The notes below the pieces were generated by a model. That model was not told where the DNA came from, searched no databases, and worked only from the letters and a program-made list of their open reading frames with translations. DNA of 64,000 nucleotides from QHXW01 sp035297145 (GTDB lineage Bacteria; Acidobacteriota; Terriglobia; Bryobacterales; Bryobacteraceae): assembly GCA_035297145.1 (NCBI GenBank), contig DATGZN010000054.1, forward strand, positions 62,001-126,000. The letters run 5' to 3'. Each line of letters opens with the position of its first letter. Positions within the stretch are counted from its first letter, which is position 1. Shown in pieces: positions 53,054 through 62,054 of this stretch. The translations under genes and the position numbers were made by a program.

Positions 53054-55792
53054 TTATATCACCGAGCGGGGGACGCGGGGCGCCAGGCTAATGAGGGTCT
53101 TGAGCAGCTTGCGCGGTTGAATCGGTTTGCTGGCAAAGCCATCCATGCCGCGTGCGAGACACTCTTGCTGCTGCCCGGCAAGAGCGTGCGCGGTCAACGC
53201 CATGATGGGGGTATATCTGCCGGTCTTCTTTTCAGATTCGCGAATGGCGGCGGCCACCTCAAACCCGTCCAGCTCCGGCATCTGGATGTCCAGAATCACC
53301 AGGTCGAACGTCTTCTTTTGGAAGGCATCCAACGCCTCGCGGCCGTTGCCTGCGATGGTGACGCGCTGGCCCCAGCGTTCCAGCAGGCGCATGATCAACT
53401 TCAGGTTCACGAAATTGTCCTCGGCCACCAGTATGTCGAGGGAGCCGAGCTGCTTGCGCGCTTCGGAATCGAGTGGCGCAACTGGCGCTGCCTTGCGCCC
53501 GTTGGTTTGAGGCTGAACTTCGGGCGGAGTAGCTTTGCTGAGTTGAGCTGTGAAATAAAAAGTGCTGCCCACGCCTGGTTTGCTTTCCACCCAGATTCTG
53601 CCACCCATCAGCTCGACCAAGCGTGAGGAGATGGTGAGACCGAGTCCGGTACCGCCGTGTTTGCGGCTGGTGGAGCCATCGGCCTGGCAGAACGATTCGA
53701 AAATCAACGCTTGTTTGTCTTCGGGAATACCCAGTCCGGTATCGCGAACGGCGAACCGGACGAGCATCGTATTTTGATCTTCCGACTCCGGTTGCGCCTG
53801 GACTTCTACGCTGCCTCTTTCCGTGAATTTAATGGCATTGCCCAGCAGATTCAGCAACACCTGCCGGAGTCGCAGCGGGTCGGCCAGCAGATTGTCCGGA
53901 ATGGCGGGCGCGCAGTTCCAGGTGAGCTCCAGGCCTTTCTGGCGCGCAGCCTGGCTCAGGAATCGCGTGGCATCCTGCACCAGTGGGCCTAGGGAAACCT
54001 GGGTGGGCGACAACTCCATTCGGCCGGCTTCGATCTTAGAGAGATCCAGGATGTCATTCAGCAGGGACAGGAGTGACTCGGCGGAGTTCATGACATCGGT
54101 GAGGTACTCCTGCTGCTCCTCGCGGGAATGGGAATCGAGCGCCAGCGAGGTCATTCCCAGGATGGCGTTCATGGGCGTGCGAATCTCATGGCTCATGTTG
54201 GCGAGAAACTCGCTCTTGAGCCGGGTGGCTTGCTTCGCATCCTCGACGGCCTGGGCCAGCGCCTGATTCTTGGTTTGCAACTCCGTCATCTGCGAACGGA
54301 CGCGGCGGCGCAAGATCATGACCCAAGCTGAGGTTAAGATCGTGACCAGAGCGACAAAGCCTAACACGAGCAGCGCGTGTTCCCGCGTCCACCAAGATGG
54401 GCTCTCCACCAGCACGAGGTCAGCCGGTGAGCGGAGGCGGAGTTTAATGGCCTCCGGCGTCCCGGTGATGCCCTTCTGAAGAACACAGATCCCGGTGACA
54501 CGGACGCGGCTGCCTTCACGAAGAGTGCGCTGCGGGTCGCTGGCTTCCGGTCCCGCGACCGCCCGGAACGTCGTTTGACCGTGATTGATGATCATCACGT
54601 CTTCCTGCTGCATCGCGGAGCGTCCGGTTAGTGTGCCTTCCAGCGTCATCAGCGTCGAATCGTACATGTCATCCAGCGCCTTTTCGGCCTGAAGCACAAC
54701 CGGAGCCGGAGAGGCAGCAGTTCCGACACGGCGGCAGACGGCGTCCAGCAGGACGGGGGTGAAGTCGCTGATGCCGGCAAAACCGACTGCCTCTACCCAG
54801 TCTCCCGGGTGCAAAGGAACGGCCTGGTCGAGTTCGATGTAAAGATTTCCGGTGTGGTCCGTAATGTAGAGCTGCTTGCCTTCAAACTGACCGGTCACAA
54901 CGCCGGATATCTTGACGCGGTGTTTGGGCAAGCCTCCGTACGTGAACCGCTGGAGGCTTGCGATCGGTCTGGTTCCTAGAGCGAATGGATCCAGAACGCC
55001 AGGTTGGAGTATCTTCACCCGGTCCAGAGAAGTCACATACAGCACCACACCGGTCATTTGGTTTTTTTGATTGAATTGGGCGCCGCAGACTCCGGTGACA
55101 CGTACGCGGGAATCCACAAATCCGGGCGGAATCTGGGTGAGGTTGGAGATCATACCGATCAGGCGGCCGCCCATCATTTCCAAGAAGAATTGGAGCGGCC
55201 TGCCCTCAGTGGAGACGGCAGCCGAACGAACGATGCCCTCGACCTCCACCCACTGGCTATCCAACCCCGTGGAAGCCATTTCCTCAAGCGTTGCTTTCTT
55301 AGGTACCGGCATGGAACTTTCGCCGAGGACCTGCCAGCGTGCATTCATAAGATCCGGTGCGAAATCGGCCTGAGTGGTGATCGCTTGCAAATCGATCATT
55401 TGGCCGGACTTGGGCTCTGGCATGCCCTTCTTCCATTGCACCCAGATGCCGCCGGTTTTGTCCTGGAGAAAAAAGTCCGGACTGGTGGGCTCAAAGTATG
55501 TGACGACGGCTTGCAGGTGAACCGGGTAGCCGCGCTTGGCCTCTTCGGGTGGAAGACTGTGAATTTCGGCCAAGTCAGTAATCGTTCGCAGATTTGGAAC
55601 AACAGGCGGCACGGCGGGCGGCTGCTGGCTGTAAGACGAGCTTGCGGTAAACAACGCGATCGCGCCGCCAAGCGAGAAAAGCTGATGTCTCAGTTTGTAT
55701 GGCACCTTGTAACAGCCGCTGCTCAGAACCTGGAGAAGGCTGGGAACGCGCTCCCTTGTCTGCGCCCAGTGTCCGCCTTTCGGGCAACACAC
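53054..55792 (-). CDS. Hybrid sensor histidine kinase with exported N-terminal region
   Basis: 912 residues from the GTG at 55792; a GTG at 55705 would place an export signal (LFSLGGAIALFTASSSYSQQ) near the start and is an equally good choice. Residues about 70-455 are periplasmic, with repeated strand patterns like OB-fold domains (VHLQAVVTYFEP, VKISGVVTGQFEG). One membrane helix follows (LLVLGFVALVTILTSAWVMI), then HisKA with His535 in NMSHEIRTPMN, an HATPase domain and a C-terminal receiver with Asp835 in LVILDIQMPEL. The cognate output is not obvious. It heads a cluster of kinases. Confidence 0.9.
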   Translation of the reverse strand: MCCPKGGHWAQTRERVPSLLQVLSSGCYKVPYKLRHQLFSLGGAIALFTASSSYSQQPPAVPPVVPNLRTITDLAEIHSLPPEEAKRGYPVHLQAVVTYFEPTSPDFFLQDKTGGIWVQWKKGMPEPKSGQMIDLQAITTQADFAPDLMNARWQVLGESSMPVPKKATLEEMASTGLDSQWVEVEGIVRSAAVSTEGRPLQFFLEMMGGRLIGMISNLTQIPPGFVDSRVRVTGVCGAQFNQKNQMTGVVLYVTSLDRVKILQPGVLDPFALGTRPIASLQRFTYGGLPKHRVKISGVVTGQFEGKQLYITDHTGNLYIELDQAVPLHPGDWVEAVGFAGISDFTPVLLDAVCRRVGTAASPAPVVLQAEKALDDMYDSTLMTLEGTLTGRSAMQQEDVMIINHGQTTFRAVAGPEASDPQRTLREGSRVRVTGICVLQKGITGTPEAIKLRLRSPADLVLVESPSWWTREHALLVLGFVALVTILTSAWVMILRRRVRSQMTELQTKNQALAQAVEDAKQATRLKSEFLANMSHEIRTPMNAILGMTSLALDSHSREEQQEYLTDVMNSAESLLSLLNDILDLSKIEAGRMELSPTQVSLGPLVQDATRFLSQAARQKGLELTWNCAPAIPDNLLADPLRLRQVLLNLLGNAIKFTERGSVEVQAQPESEDQNTMLVRFAVRDTGLGIPEDKQALIFESFCQADGSTSRKHGGTGLGLTISSRLVELMGGRIWVESKPGVGSTFYFTAQLSKATPPEVQPQTNGRKAAPVAPLDSEARKQLGSLDILVAEDNFVNLKLIMRLLERWGQRVTIAGNGREALDAFQKKTFDLVILDIQMPELDGFEVAAAIRESEKKTGRYTPIMALTAHALAGQQQECLARGMDGFASKPIQPRKLLKTLISLAPRVPRSVI

Positions 55793-55915
55793 CTAAATTT
55801 AGTGTGCTTGGAGGCGGGTGGCTGGCACAATATTGAAAAGGGATAGCGGGATAACCCTATCCAACGTTCACGCTTGGGGAGGGTTGGATGAGGACCCGGG
55901 TGGCCGGGAAAATCG

Positions 55916-56632
55916 TCAGGCGATGCCTTCGGCGAATGCACGCGCGAGACGCACGAGAAGCTCTCGCGTGCGCACCATCGATCCGCGGCCATTCTGCTGC
56001 AACAAAGTTTCCAGTTCACGCGAATAGTGGCTGATCTCGGAAAGACCGACGGAAGCCGCGGTTCCGGCCCACTGGCGCACCACGGAGAGCGCCTCCATGG
56101 TGTCGAAGCCGTTCCCCAGACTGCTGATCAGCTTGCCACTCTGCTGCATGCCCGCGGTTAAGAACGCCTGCCGGGTGTTGTCACCCGGTGACGGGGCGGC
56201 GAGCGGCGTGGAGGGCGTCATGGCGGCTCGCGCAGGCTGCGCGCCCGCGGGCGCACCGTCGCCCTTCGACATGTATTCCCGAATAAGCGACGGGAACGTA
56301 CGGGTGTCGATAGGCTTGGTGATGTAGCCGTCGCAACCCGCGGCAAACGCTTTCTCCTCGTCACCCTTCATGGCGAAGGCGGTAAGCGCGAGGACGACGG
56401 TATCATGTGTTTCGGGCGCGGCTTTCAGACGCCTCGTCATCTCGAGGCCGTCCATGCCGGGAAGCTGAATGTCAGCCAAAACCAGGCGGGGCCGAAAACT
56501 CTGCGCCATCTCGAGAGCTTCCTCGGCGGTGCTCGCCGTGCGAACCTCGAAGCCCTGCCGGGAGAGGAGGACGCGTACGAGCTTCAAGTTTACTGGCGTG
56601 TCATCGACGATAAGAACCGAATTGCTGGACAC
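55916..56632 (-). CDS. Response regulator with degenerate Hpt-like C-terminus
   Basis: 238 residues. The receiver (1-122) has Asp10/Asp11 in LIVDDTPVN, phospho-acceptor Asp54 in LADIQLPGMDG and YITKPIDT with the conserved Lys. After an Ala/Pro linker, residues about 155-238 fold like an Hpt helical bundle, but where the phospho-histidine should be (H-x-x-x-G) it reads RQWAG, with Arg186. It therefore may bind a receiver without relaying phosphate. It lies between two kinase genes on the same strand. Confidence 0.82.
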   Translation of the reverse strand: MSSNSVLIVDDTPVNLKLVRVLLSRQGFEVRTASTAEEALEMAQSFRPRLVLADIQLPGMDGLEMTRRLKAAPETHDTVVLALTAFAMKGDEEKAFAAGCDGYITKPIDTRTFPSLIREYMSKGDGAPAGAQPARAAMTPSTPLAAPSPGDNTRQAFLTAGMQQSGKLISSLGNGFDTMEALSVVRQWAGTAASVGLSEISHYSRELETLLQQNGRGSMVRTRELLVRLARAFAEGIA

Positions 56633-56786
56633 TGGTCATCCTCCCGTCGGTGGGCGATCGATATCGAAACGCGGCCACAGGCAGCGGACGCTTCTATCTC
56701 AGGCGCCACGCATGCGATTTCATTGTATTTTTACTGGCCAATCTGGAAAAGTAAAATTCCCCTCGTTTAACTGTAAAAAAGCACTT

Positions 56787-56802
56787 ATTTTTCCGGAAAA
56801 AT
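56787..56802. repeat. Perfect 16-bp palindrome ATTTTTCCGGAAAAAT
   Basis: The palindrome lies 14 nt beyond the stop of the CHASE3 kinase gene on the minus strand, in a 183-bp AT-rich gap before the response regulator gene. It could be a bidirectional transcription signal or an operator. A T-rich tract follows it on the minus strand. Confidence 0.5.
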
Positions 56803-56815
56803 CCACTGACTTTAG

Positions 56816-58915
56816 TTAGTGTGGCAGCACGACTTCTTTGGGCTTGGCCGGCACCAGCCGGATGGCGGTCGGAATCGTAGCACGCGGCTCTTTTGCGCTG
56901 GCGCTACTCCCTGGCCGCGCCGGTTGGAGAGCGGCGGATCGAGTGGAATCCTTGATGGGCAGCACCGCAAAGAACACGCTGCCGGCTCCTAACTGGCTGC
57001 GCACGCCGACCGTACCTCCCTGGCGCTCGACGATGTGCTTAGTGAGCGCCAGGCCAAGCCCGGTACCGACTCCTGATTTCGCGCTATCGAGCTGCTGGAA
57101 ATCGGCGAAGAGGCGTGCAATATCCGCGGAATCGATACCCGTCCCGGTGTCTTCCACTTCGATGCGAAAGGCGCTGGCGCCTTCCCAGCGGGCGCGCACG
57201 TGGATGGTTCCGCCCTCGGGTGTGAACTTGATCGCGTTGGAAAGATAGTTGTACACGATCTGTTTGAGACGCGATGCATCCGTTACCACTTGATCCACGT
57301 CGCCGGCATCGACGGTAATTGAAATCTTCTTCCGTTCGGCCAGGATGCGCAACACGTCGCGGACCTCACGGAGCAAGGGCGTCAATTCCAGGGGCTCCAT
57401 GCGGAATTCCATCTTGCCGGATTCGACTTTCGCCATATCCAGCACATCATTGACCAGGTGCAGCAGGTGCCGGGAACTGGCCAGAATGTCGCCCAGATAC
57501 TCTTGTTGTTCCTCCGAAACCGGACCAGCAACGGAATCGAACATCAACTCGGCAAGTCCGATGATGCCATTGAGCGGGGTGCGGAATTCATGCGACATGG
57601 CCGCCAGGAATTTTCCCTTGGTGGCACTGGCTTCACGGGCGGCGCCTAGCGCCAACAGAAGTTCCTCGTTCTTGGTGCGTAGCTCCTGGGCATACTGCTC
57701 GACCTTCCGCACCGCCATGGTGACCATTTTGCGGGCGGTGACGTCCAGCAGCGCCGACCGCATGCCGATGACGGCGCCTTGCTTATCGTGAATCAGGCTC
57801 TCATGCACTTCCACGGTGATGAGCGAGCCGTCGTGGCAGACAAAATCGCACTCGTAGGGCGTCACGGGCCGCACCTGGCCCAGGCGGTCCAGGATGTTGC
57901 GGCGGACGACATCGCGCGACTCTGGGCTGACCAACTCCCAGATGCGTTTGCCAGTGATGTGATCGGCCGGATACGCCAGCAGAGCGCATTCGGCTGGGTT
58001 GGCGTGCCGGACCACGCCCTCATGATCGATTTCATGGCAAGCGACGGGAGCGTCCTTGAACAGTGCGCGAAATCGTTCTTCGCTCTCGCGAAGTTCGCGC
58101 TCGTGTTCAGCCAAACGGGTGGAGGCGCGCCGCAGCCCTGCTTCCAGATTGCGCGTCTCCCGGCTCTCGGCCACGAAGGGCATCGCAGGCAGACCTTCGC
58201 CGAACAACCTGGCATTGGCCTCGAGAGCACGAACCTGCCGGGAGAGCGCTCCCGCCAGGAGCAAAGCGCCAGCGAGTTGAAAGAACAACGCCAGAAGAAT
58301 GCTTTCCACCAAAACCGAGTAGAGACGAAACCGGGCGCTTTCCACGGCTTCTGAGCGAGCCTGCAAAAGGCGGTCCTCTTCCATTTGCATGGCAGTGAGC
58401 TTGCCTCGCACCCGGCCGGCGATATCCCGTCCGCCATCGAGCACCTCGATACCGTTGATGGCTGCCCCGAGATTCTTACCAAGCTTCGAGGCGTTCTGGC
58501 ACAACGCCGCCAGGTCGTCCATTTCATTCCGGACCAGTTCCCGAGTTTCATTGCCACGCTTGAATTGCGCCGGACTGTCGGCGACCAGGATGGACAGGTG
58601 CTCAACCAAAGGGCCCAAGACTTCTCTGGACTCCCAGTATGGATGCAGCGCCGAAGGTTCTCCCGTCAATAGAAAGTCGCGCGCAGATGCTTCGGCATCC
58701 GACAACCGGACCTGCACCTCCTGAATATCGCTGCGCACTTCCAAGGTGTGTTGGACCCAGAAGCGGGCCTGCTGCTCGCCCAGCTCGGCGCGGTACATGG
58801 CTGCCGTAGCGGCGATCAAAATCGGCAGGGGCAGCAGGAGCACCGCCAAGGCCTTGGTGCGCATGGGCCGGTCGGCCCAAAATCGATTGATGGTCGCTAT
58901 GAGGCGCGCCGCCAT
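56816..58915 (-). CDS. CHASE3-PAS sensor histidine kinase
   Basis: 699 residues. A first membrane helix (LAVLLLPLPILIAATAAMY) and a second near residue 205 (LVESILLALFFQLAGALLLA) enclose a helical periplasmic domain with the CHASE3 pattern (VQVRLSDAEASARDFLLTGE). A coiled region leads to one PAS domain (about 300-410), then HisKA with His442 in MSHEFRTPLNG and an HATPase domain (NYLSNAIKFTPEGG, DTGTGI). There is no receiver, unlike its neighbours. It is likely phosphorylating a separate regulator, perhaps the receiver encoded downstream. Confidence 0.9.
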   Translation of the reverse strand: MAARLIATINRFWADRPMRTKALAVLLLPLPILIAATAAMYRAELGEQQARFWVQHTLEVRSDIQEVQVRLSDAEASARDFLLTGEPSALHPYWESREVLGPLVEHLSILVADSPAQFKRGNETRELVRNEMDDLAALCQNASKLGKNLGAAINGIEVLDGGRDIAGRVRGKLTAMQMEEDRLLQARSEAVESARFRLYSVLVESILLALFFQLAGALLLAGALSRQVRALEANARLFGEGLPAMPFVAESRETRNLEAGLRRASTRLAEHERELRESEERFRALFKDAPVACHEIDHEGVVRHANPAECALLAYPADHITGKRIWELVSPESRDVVRRNILDRLGQVRPVTPYECDFVCHDGSLITVEVHESLIHDKQGAVIGMRSALLDVTARKMVTMAVRKVEQYAQELRTKNEELLLALGAAREASATKGKFLAAMSHEFRTPLNGIIGLAELMFDSVAGPVSEEQQEYLGDILASSRHLLHLVNDVLDMAKVESGKMEFRMEPLELTPLLREVRDVLRILAERKKISITVDAGDVDQVVTDASRLKQIVYNYLSNAIKFTPEGGTIHVRARWEGASAFRIEVEDTGTGIDSADIARLFADFQQLDSAKSGVGTGLGLALTKHIVERQGGTVGVRSQLGAGSVFFAVLPIKDSTRSAALQPARPGSSASAKEPRATIPTAIRLVPAKPKEVVLPH

Positions 58916-59301
58916 GTATGGGACACCACTCCCCGAATCACCATGTTAGATTCGGAGTTTGCAGCGGTCTATATTTCTTTGGTTATCGAGTTATTACCAG
59001 TTACCAGATCGACGTTAGTTAAAGTTAATTATGGAGTTTATGAATCTGAAAATATCCGCTCTGGTGGCAATTCTTGCCGTAAAAACCTCACGTTTTACTG
59101 GTTACGGATCCACGAAACCGAGGCGCCGATTGACGCAAAGAGCCCATTTATCAATGGTTCTATGGGGTCCGCGCCGTGCCTGGCAGGGCCCGCGAATCGA
59201 GTATCGGCCGCACACCAAAACGAGAGACTATCTTTGATTAAGTCGGGCATTTTCCACGCAATAACGCTTGCAAATGCCGAGTATTTGCTGTAAAAGATTG
59301 G
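58916..59301. other. 386-bp divergent intergenic region with repeated TTACTGG/CCAGTAA-type motifs
   Basis: No gene is visible between the divergent CHASE3 kinase and PAS hybrid kinase genes. The region is AT-rich near 58970-59060. It contains TTACCAGTTACCAG near 58993 and an inverted TTTTACTGG at 59093-59101; the last motif also appears at 56728-56737 upstream of the response regulator gene. A shared regulator could bind them. Confidence 0.4.
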
Positions 59302-60966
59302 ATGATGCTCCCCACCCGCACGCCCTCGGAATCCTCGCCTGCGGTTCCACAAGACTTGCTTGGCTCGCGAAACTCTCACGAATTCGACTCGGCGTATCGC
59401 GAGCTGTTCGAGTTTGCCCCGGTGGCCTACCATGAAATCGACGCCGCGGGCATCATCCGGCGGGTCAATCAGACCGAATGCCGCATGCTGGGCTATACGC
59501 GCGAGGAGATGGTCGGGAAACCGGTGTGGCAGTTCGTCGCGGCGGACCAGCAAGAGCAAAGCCGCGAAGCAGTGCGGCGCAAGGTCACGGGTGAAGAGCC
59601 GCCCGCGCCCTTCGAGCGCGACTTCCTCCGGCGCGACGGCGGCTATCTCATTCTCGAAATCTACGACAACTTGATCTACAACCGTGCCGGGCAAGTGACG
59701 GGCATTCGGTCTGTGCTGCTGGACGTAACGGACCGGCGCCTGGCGGAGCAGCTGCTCGCGAATGAGGTCACCGAACGGGAACGGCTGACGGTCGCGCTGC
59801 GCCGCTCGAAAGAAGAAGCCGAGAAGGCCAATCGCGCCAAGAGCGAGTTTCTCTCGCGCATGAGCCATGAGCTGCGGACGCCGCTGAACGCGATTCTCGG
59901 ATTCGCTCAGTTGCTGGAAATGAGCGCGCTGGATCGCGATAAGCGCGAAGCTGTGGCGCAGATTCTCAAGGCCGGCCAGCATCTGCTCGGGCTGATCAAC
60001 GAAGTGCTGGAAATCTCGCGCATCGAGGCGGGCCGGCTCTCGCTATCTCCAGAGCCGGTTCTCATCAGTTCCGCCATCCAGGAGACTCTCGATCTGCTGA
60101 CTCCGATGGCGGTGCGGCGCAACATTCTGCTGTGCGACGAGGGCGGCACGGAGCGGCGGCGATATGTGATGGCCGATCAGCAGCGCCTCAAGCAGGTGCT
60201 GTTGAATCTCATCTCTAACGCCATCAAGTACAACGGCGATGACGGAACCGTCACCATCGCCTCGGAAGAGATCGACGGCAGCCGTCTGAAGATTAAGGTG
60301 CGGGATACAGGGCCGGGGATCAAGCCGGAAAGCCTATCCAAACTGTTCACGCCGTTCGAGCGCCTGGGTGCGGAACAAACCGGCGTGGAAGGTACAGGTT
60401 TGGGCCTGGCGCTCTCGAAACGGCTGCTCGAGATGATGGGTGGTTCGATCGGTGTGGAGAACAATCCCGATCGCGGGGCGACCTTCTGGATGGAACTGCC
60501 GCTGGTAAAGGATCCGGTGACGCAGCTCGAAACGGCGATGCCGGTTGCATCCGCGCCTGTTCGCCCGGCTCAGCAGCAGCGCCAGCGCATTGTGCTCTAC
60601 GTCGAGGACAATCTCTCGAACATCACCCTGATCGAGCACATCGTTGTGCACCGGCCGCATGTGAAACTGGTTGCCGCCATGCAAGGCCGTCTGGGCCTCG
60701 ATCTGGCGCGCGAGCACCGGCCGGATCTGATCCTGCTGGACCTGCACCTGCCCGACATTTCAGGCGAAGACGTTTTATACGCCCTGCGGCAGGAGCCGGC
60801 CCTGCAGAACACTCCCATCATCGTGATCAGCGCCGACGCGACCCGCGGCCGGATCGAGCGCCTGCAATCCATGGGCGTGCTGGATTACCTGCCGAAACCT
60901 CTCGACATCAAACGATTTCTACAACTGCTTGATACCTGCCTCAGCGGAATGGACAATTCGAAATGA
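59302..60966 (+). CDS. PAS hybrid histidine kinase, cytoplasmic
   Basis: 554 residues, no membrane segment. A PAS domain (about 30-145, LFEFAPVAYHEIDAAGIIRR) is followed by a coiled coil, HisKA with His189 in MSHELRTPLNA, HATPase (LISNAIKYNGDDG, DTGPGIKPES, GTGLGLALS) and a C-terminal receiver with Asp480 in LILLDLHLPD. The PAS domain is similar in its opening (PVAYHEID/PVACHEID) to that of the divergent CHASE3 kinase, suggesting relatedness. The HD-GYP regulator overlaps its stop by 4 nt. Confidence 0.92.
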   Translation: MMLPTRTPSESSPAVPQDLLGSRNSHEFDSAYRELFEFAPVAYHEIDAAGIIRRVNQTECRMLGYTREEMVGKPVWQFVAADQQEQSREAVRRKVTGEEPPAPFERDFLRRDGGYLILEIYDNLIYNRAGQVTGIRSVLLDVTDRRLAEQLLANEVTERERLTVALRRSKEEAEKANRAKSEFLSRMSHELRTPLNAILGFAQLLEMSALDRDKREAVAQILKAGQHLLGLINEVLEISRIEAGRLSLSPEPVLISSAIQETLDLLTPMAVRRNILLCDEGGTERRRYVMADQQRLKQVLLNLISNAIKYNGDDGTVTIASEEIDGSRLKIKVRDTGPGIKPESLSKLFTPFERLGAEQTGVEGTGLGLALSKRLLEMMGGSIGVENNPDRGATFWMELPLVKDPVTQLETAMPVASAPVRPAQQQRQRIVLYVEDNLSNITLIEHIVVHRPHVKLVAAMQGRLGLDLAREHRPDLILLDLHLPDISGEDVLYALRQEPALQNTPIIVISADATRGRIERLQSMGVLDYLPKPLDIKRFLQLLDTCLSGMDNSK

Positions 60967-62033
60967 TCAAAGAAGAGACCTTGAAGAATGCTCGTATCCT
61001 GATTGTGGACGATCAGGAAGCGAATGTGCTGCTGCTGGAGCGCTTGCTCGGTATGGCGGGATACACGAATTTCGTCAGCACCAACGATCCGCGGCAGGTG
61101 TTGCCCTTATTCGGCAAATTTCAGCCCGACCTGATCCTGCTGGATTTGATGATGCCGTATCTCGACGGCTATTCGGTGATGCTGCAGATCGGCCCTCGCG
61201 TGCCGGAAGGCGCTTACCTGCCCATCCTGGTGCTCACGGCGGAAATGAACGCGGAGGCTAAGCAGAAGGCCCTCAGCAGCGGCGCCAAGGACTTCTTGAA
61301 TAAGCCGCTTGACGCCACTGAAGTTCTACTGCGCATCAAGAACCTGCTCGAGACACGGTTTCTGCATCTGCGCATGCAAGACCAGAAGCATCTGCTCGAG
61401 GAGCAGGTGCGGGAAAAAACCAAAGAGTTGGAGGACGGGCGCGTCGAGATCCTGCAGAAGCTGGCGTTGGCCGCGGAGTATCGGGATGACCCGACGGGCG
61501 AACATGCCAAGCGCGTGGGCGAGCTGGCGGCGGTATTGGCACGGGCTGCCGGACTGCCCAAAGTTCAGGTGGAGATGATTCGGCTGGCGGCGCCGCTGCA
61601 CGATGTGGGCAAGATTGGCTTACCGGACGCCATCCTGCGCAAGCCGGGCAAGCTGACCGCGGAAGAGTACGAGCAGGTGAAGCAGCACGCTTCGCTGGGG
61701 GGCCGCATCCTTTCCGGAACGCAGGTGCCACTGTTGCAATTGGCCGAGGAGATCGCCCTCTATCACCACGAGCACTGGAACGGCAAAGGATACGCCAGTC
61801 TGGAAGGGCAGGCGATTCCAGCCGCGGCGCGCATTGTGGCCATAGCCGACGCGTTCGACGTGATGACGCACGACCGTCCCTACCGGGCCGCCGTTTCCAA
61901 AGAGGAGGCTCTGGCCGAGGTTGCACGCCAACGGGGCGAGCAGTTTGATCCACGCATAGTGGATGCTTTCCTGCGCTGGCACAAGCGGCAGGATCTGCCG
62001 AAGCGGCTTCGCGAAACGATTCTGGCAAGCTGA
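60963..62033 (+). CDS. Receiver-HD-GYP response regulator, cyclic-di-GMP phosphodiesterase-like
   Basis: 356 residues. The receiver (1-125) has LIVDDQEANV and Asp61 in LILLDLMMPYLDG; a coiled linker follows. The HD-GYP domain has GEHAKRVGELAA, the metal-binding LHDVGKIGLPD and YHHEHWNGKGYA...IPAAARIVAIADAFD. The hallmark GYP reads GYA, so the proline is missing, although all metal-binding His and Asp residues seem present. It probably hydrolyses or binds c-di-GMP under control of the preceding kinase, with which it overlaps by 4 nt. Confidence 0.9.
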   Translation: MIKEETLKNARILIVDDQEANVLLLERLLGMAGYTNFVSTNDPRQVLPLFGKFQPDLILLDLMMPYLDGYSVMLQIGPRVPEGAYLPILVLTAEMNAEAKQKALSSGAKDFLNKPLDATEVLLRIKNLLETRFLHLRMQDQKHLLEEQVREKTKELEDGRVEILQKLALAAEYRDDPTGEHAKRVGELAAVLARAAGLPKVQVEMIRLAAPLHDVGKIGLPDAILRKPGKLTAEEYEQVKQHASLGGRILSGTQVPLLQLAEEIALYHHEHWNGKGYASLEGQAIPAAARIVAIADAFDVMTHDRPYRAAVSKEEALAEVARQRGEQFDPRIVDAFLRWHKRQDLPKRLRETILAS

Positions 62034-62054
62034 GACCTCGGAGAGGGAACAGCC

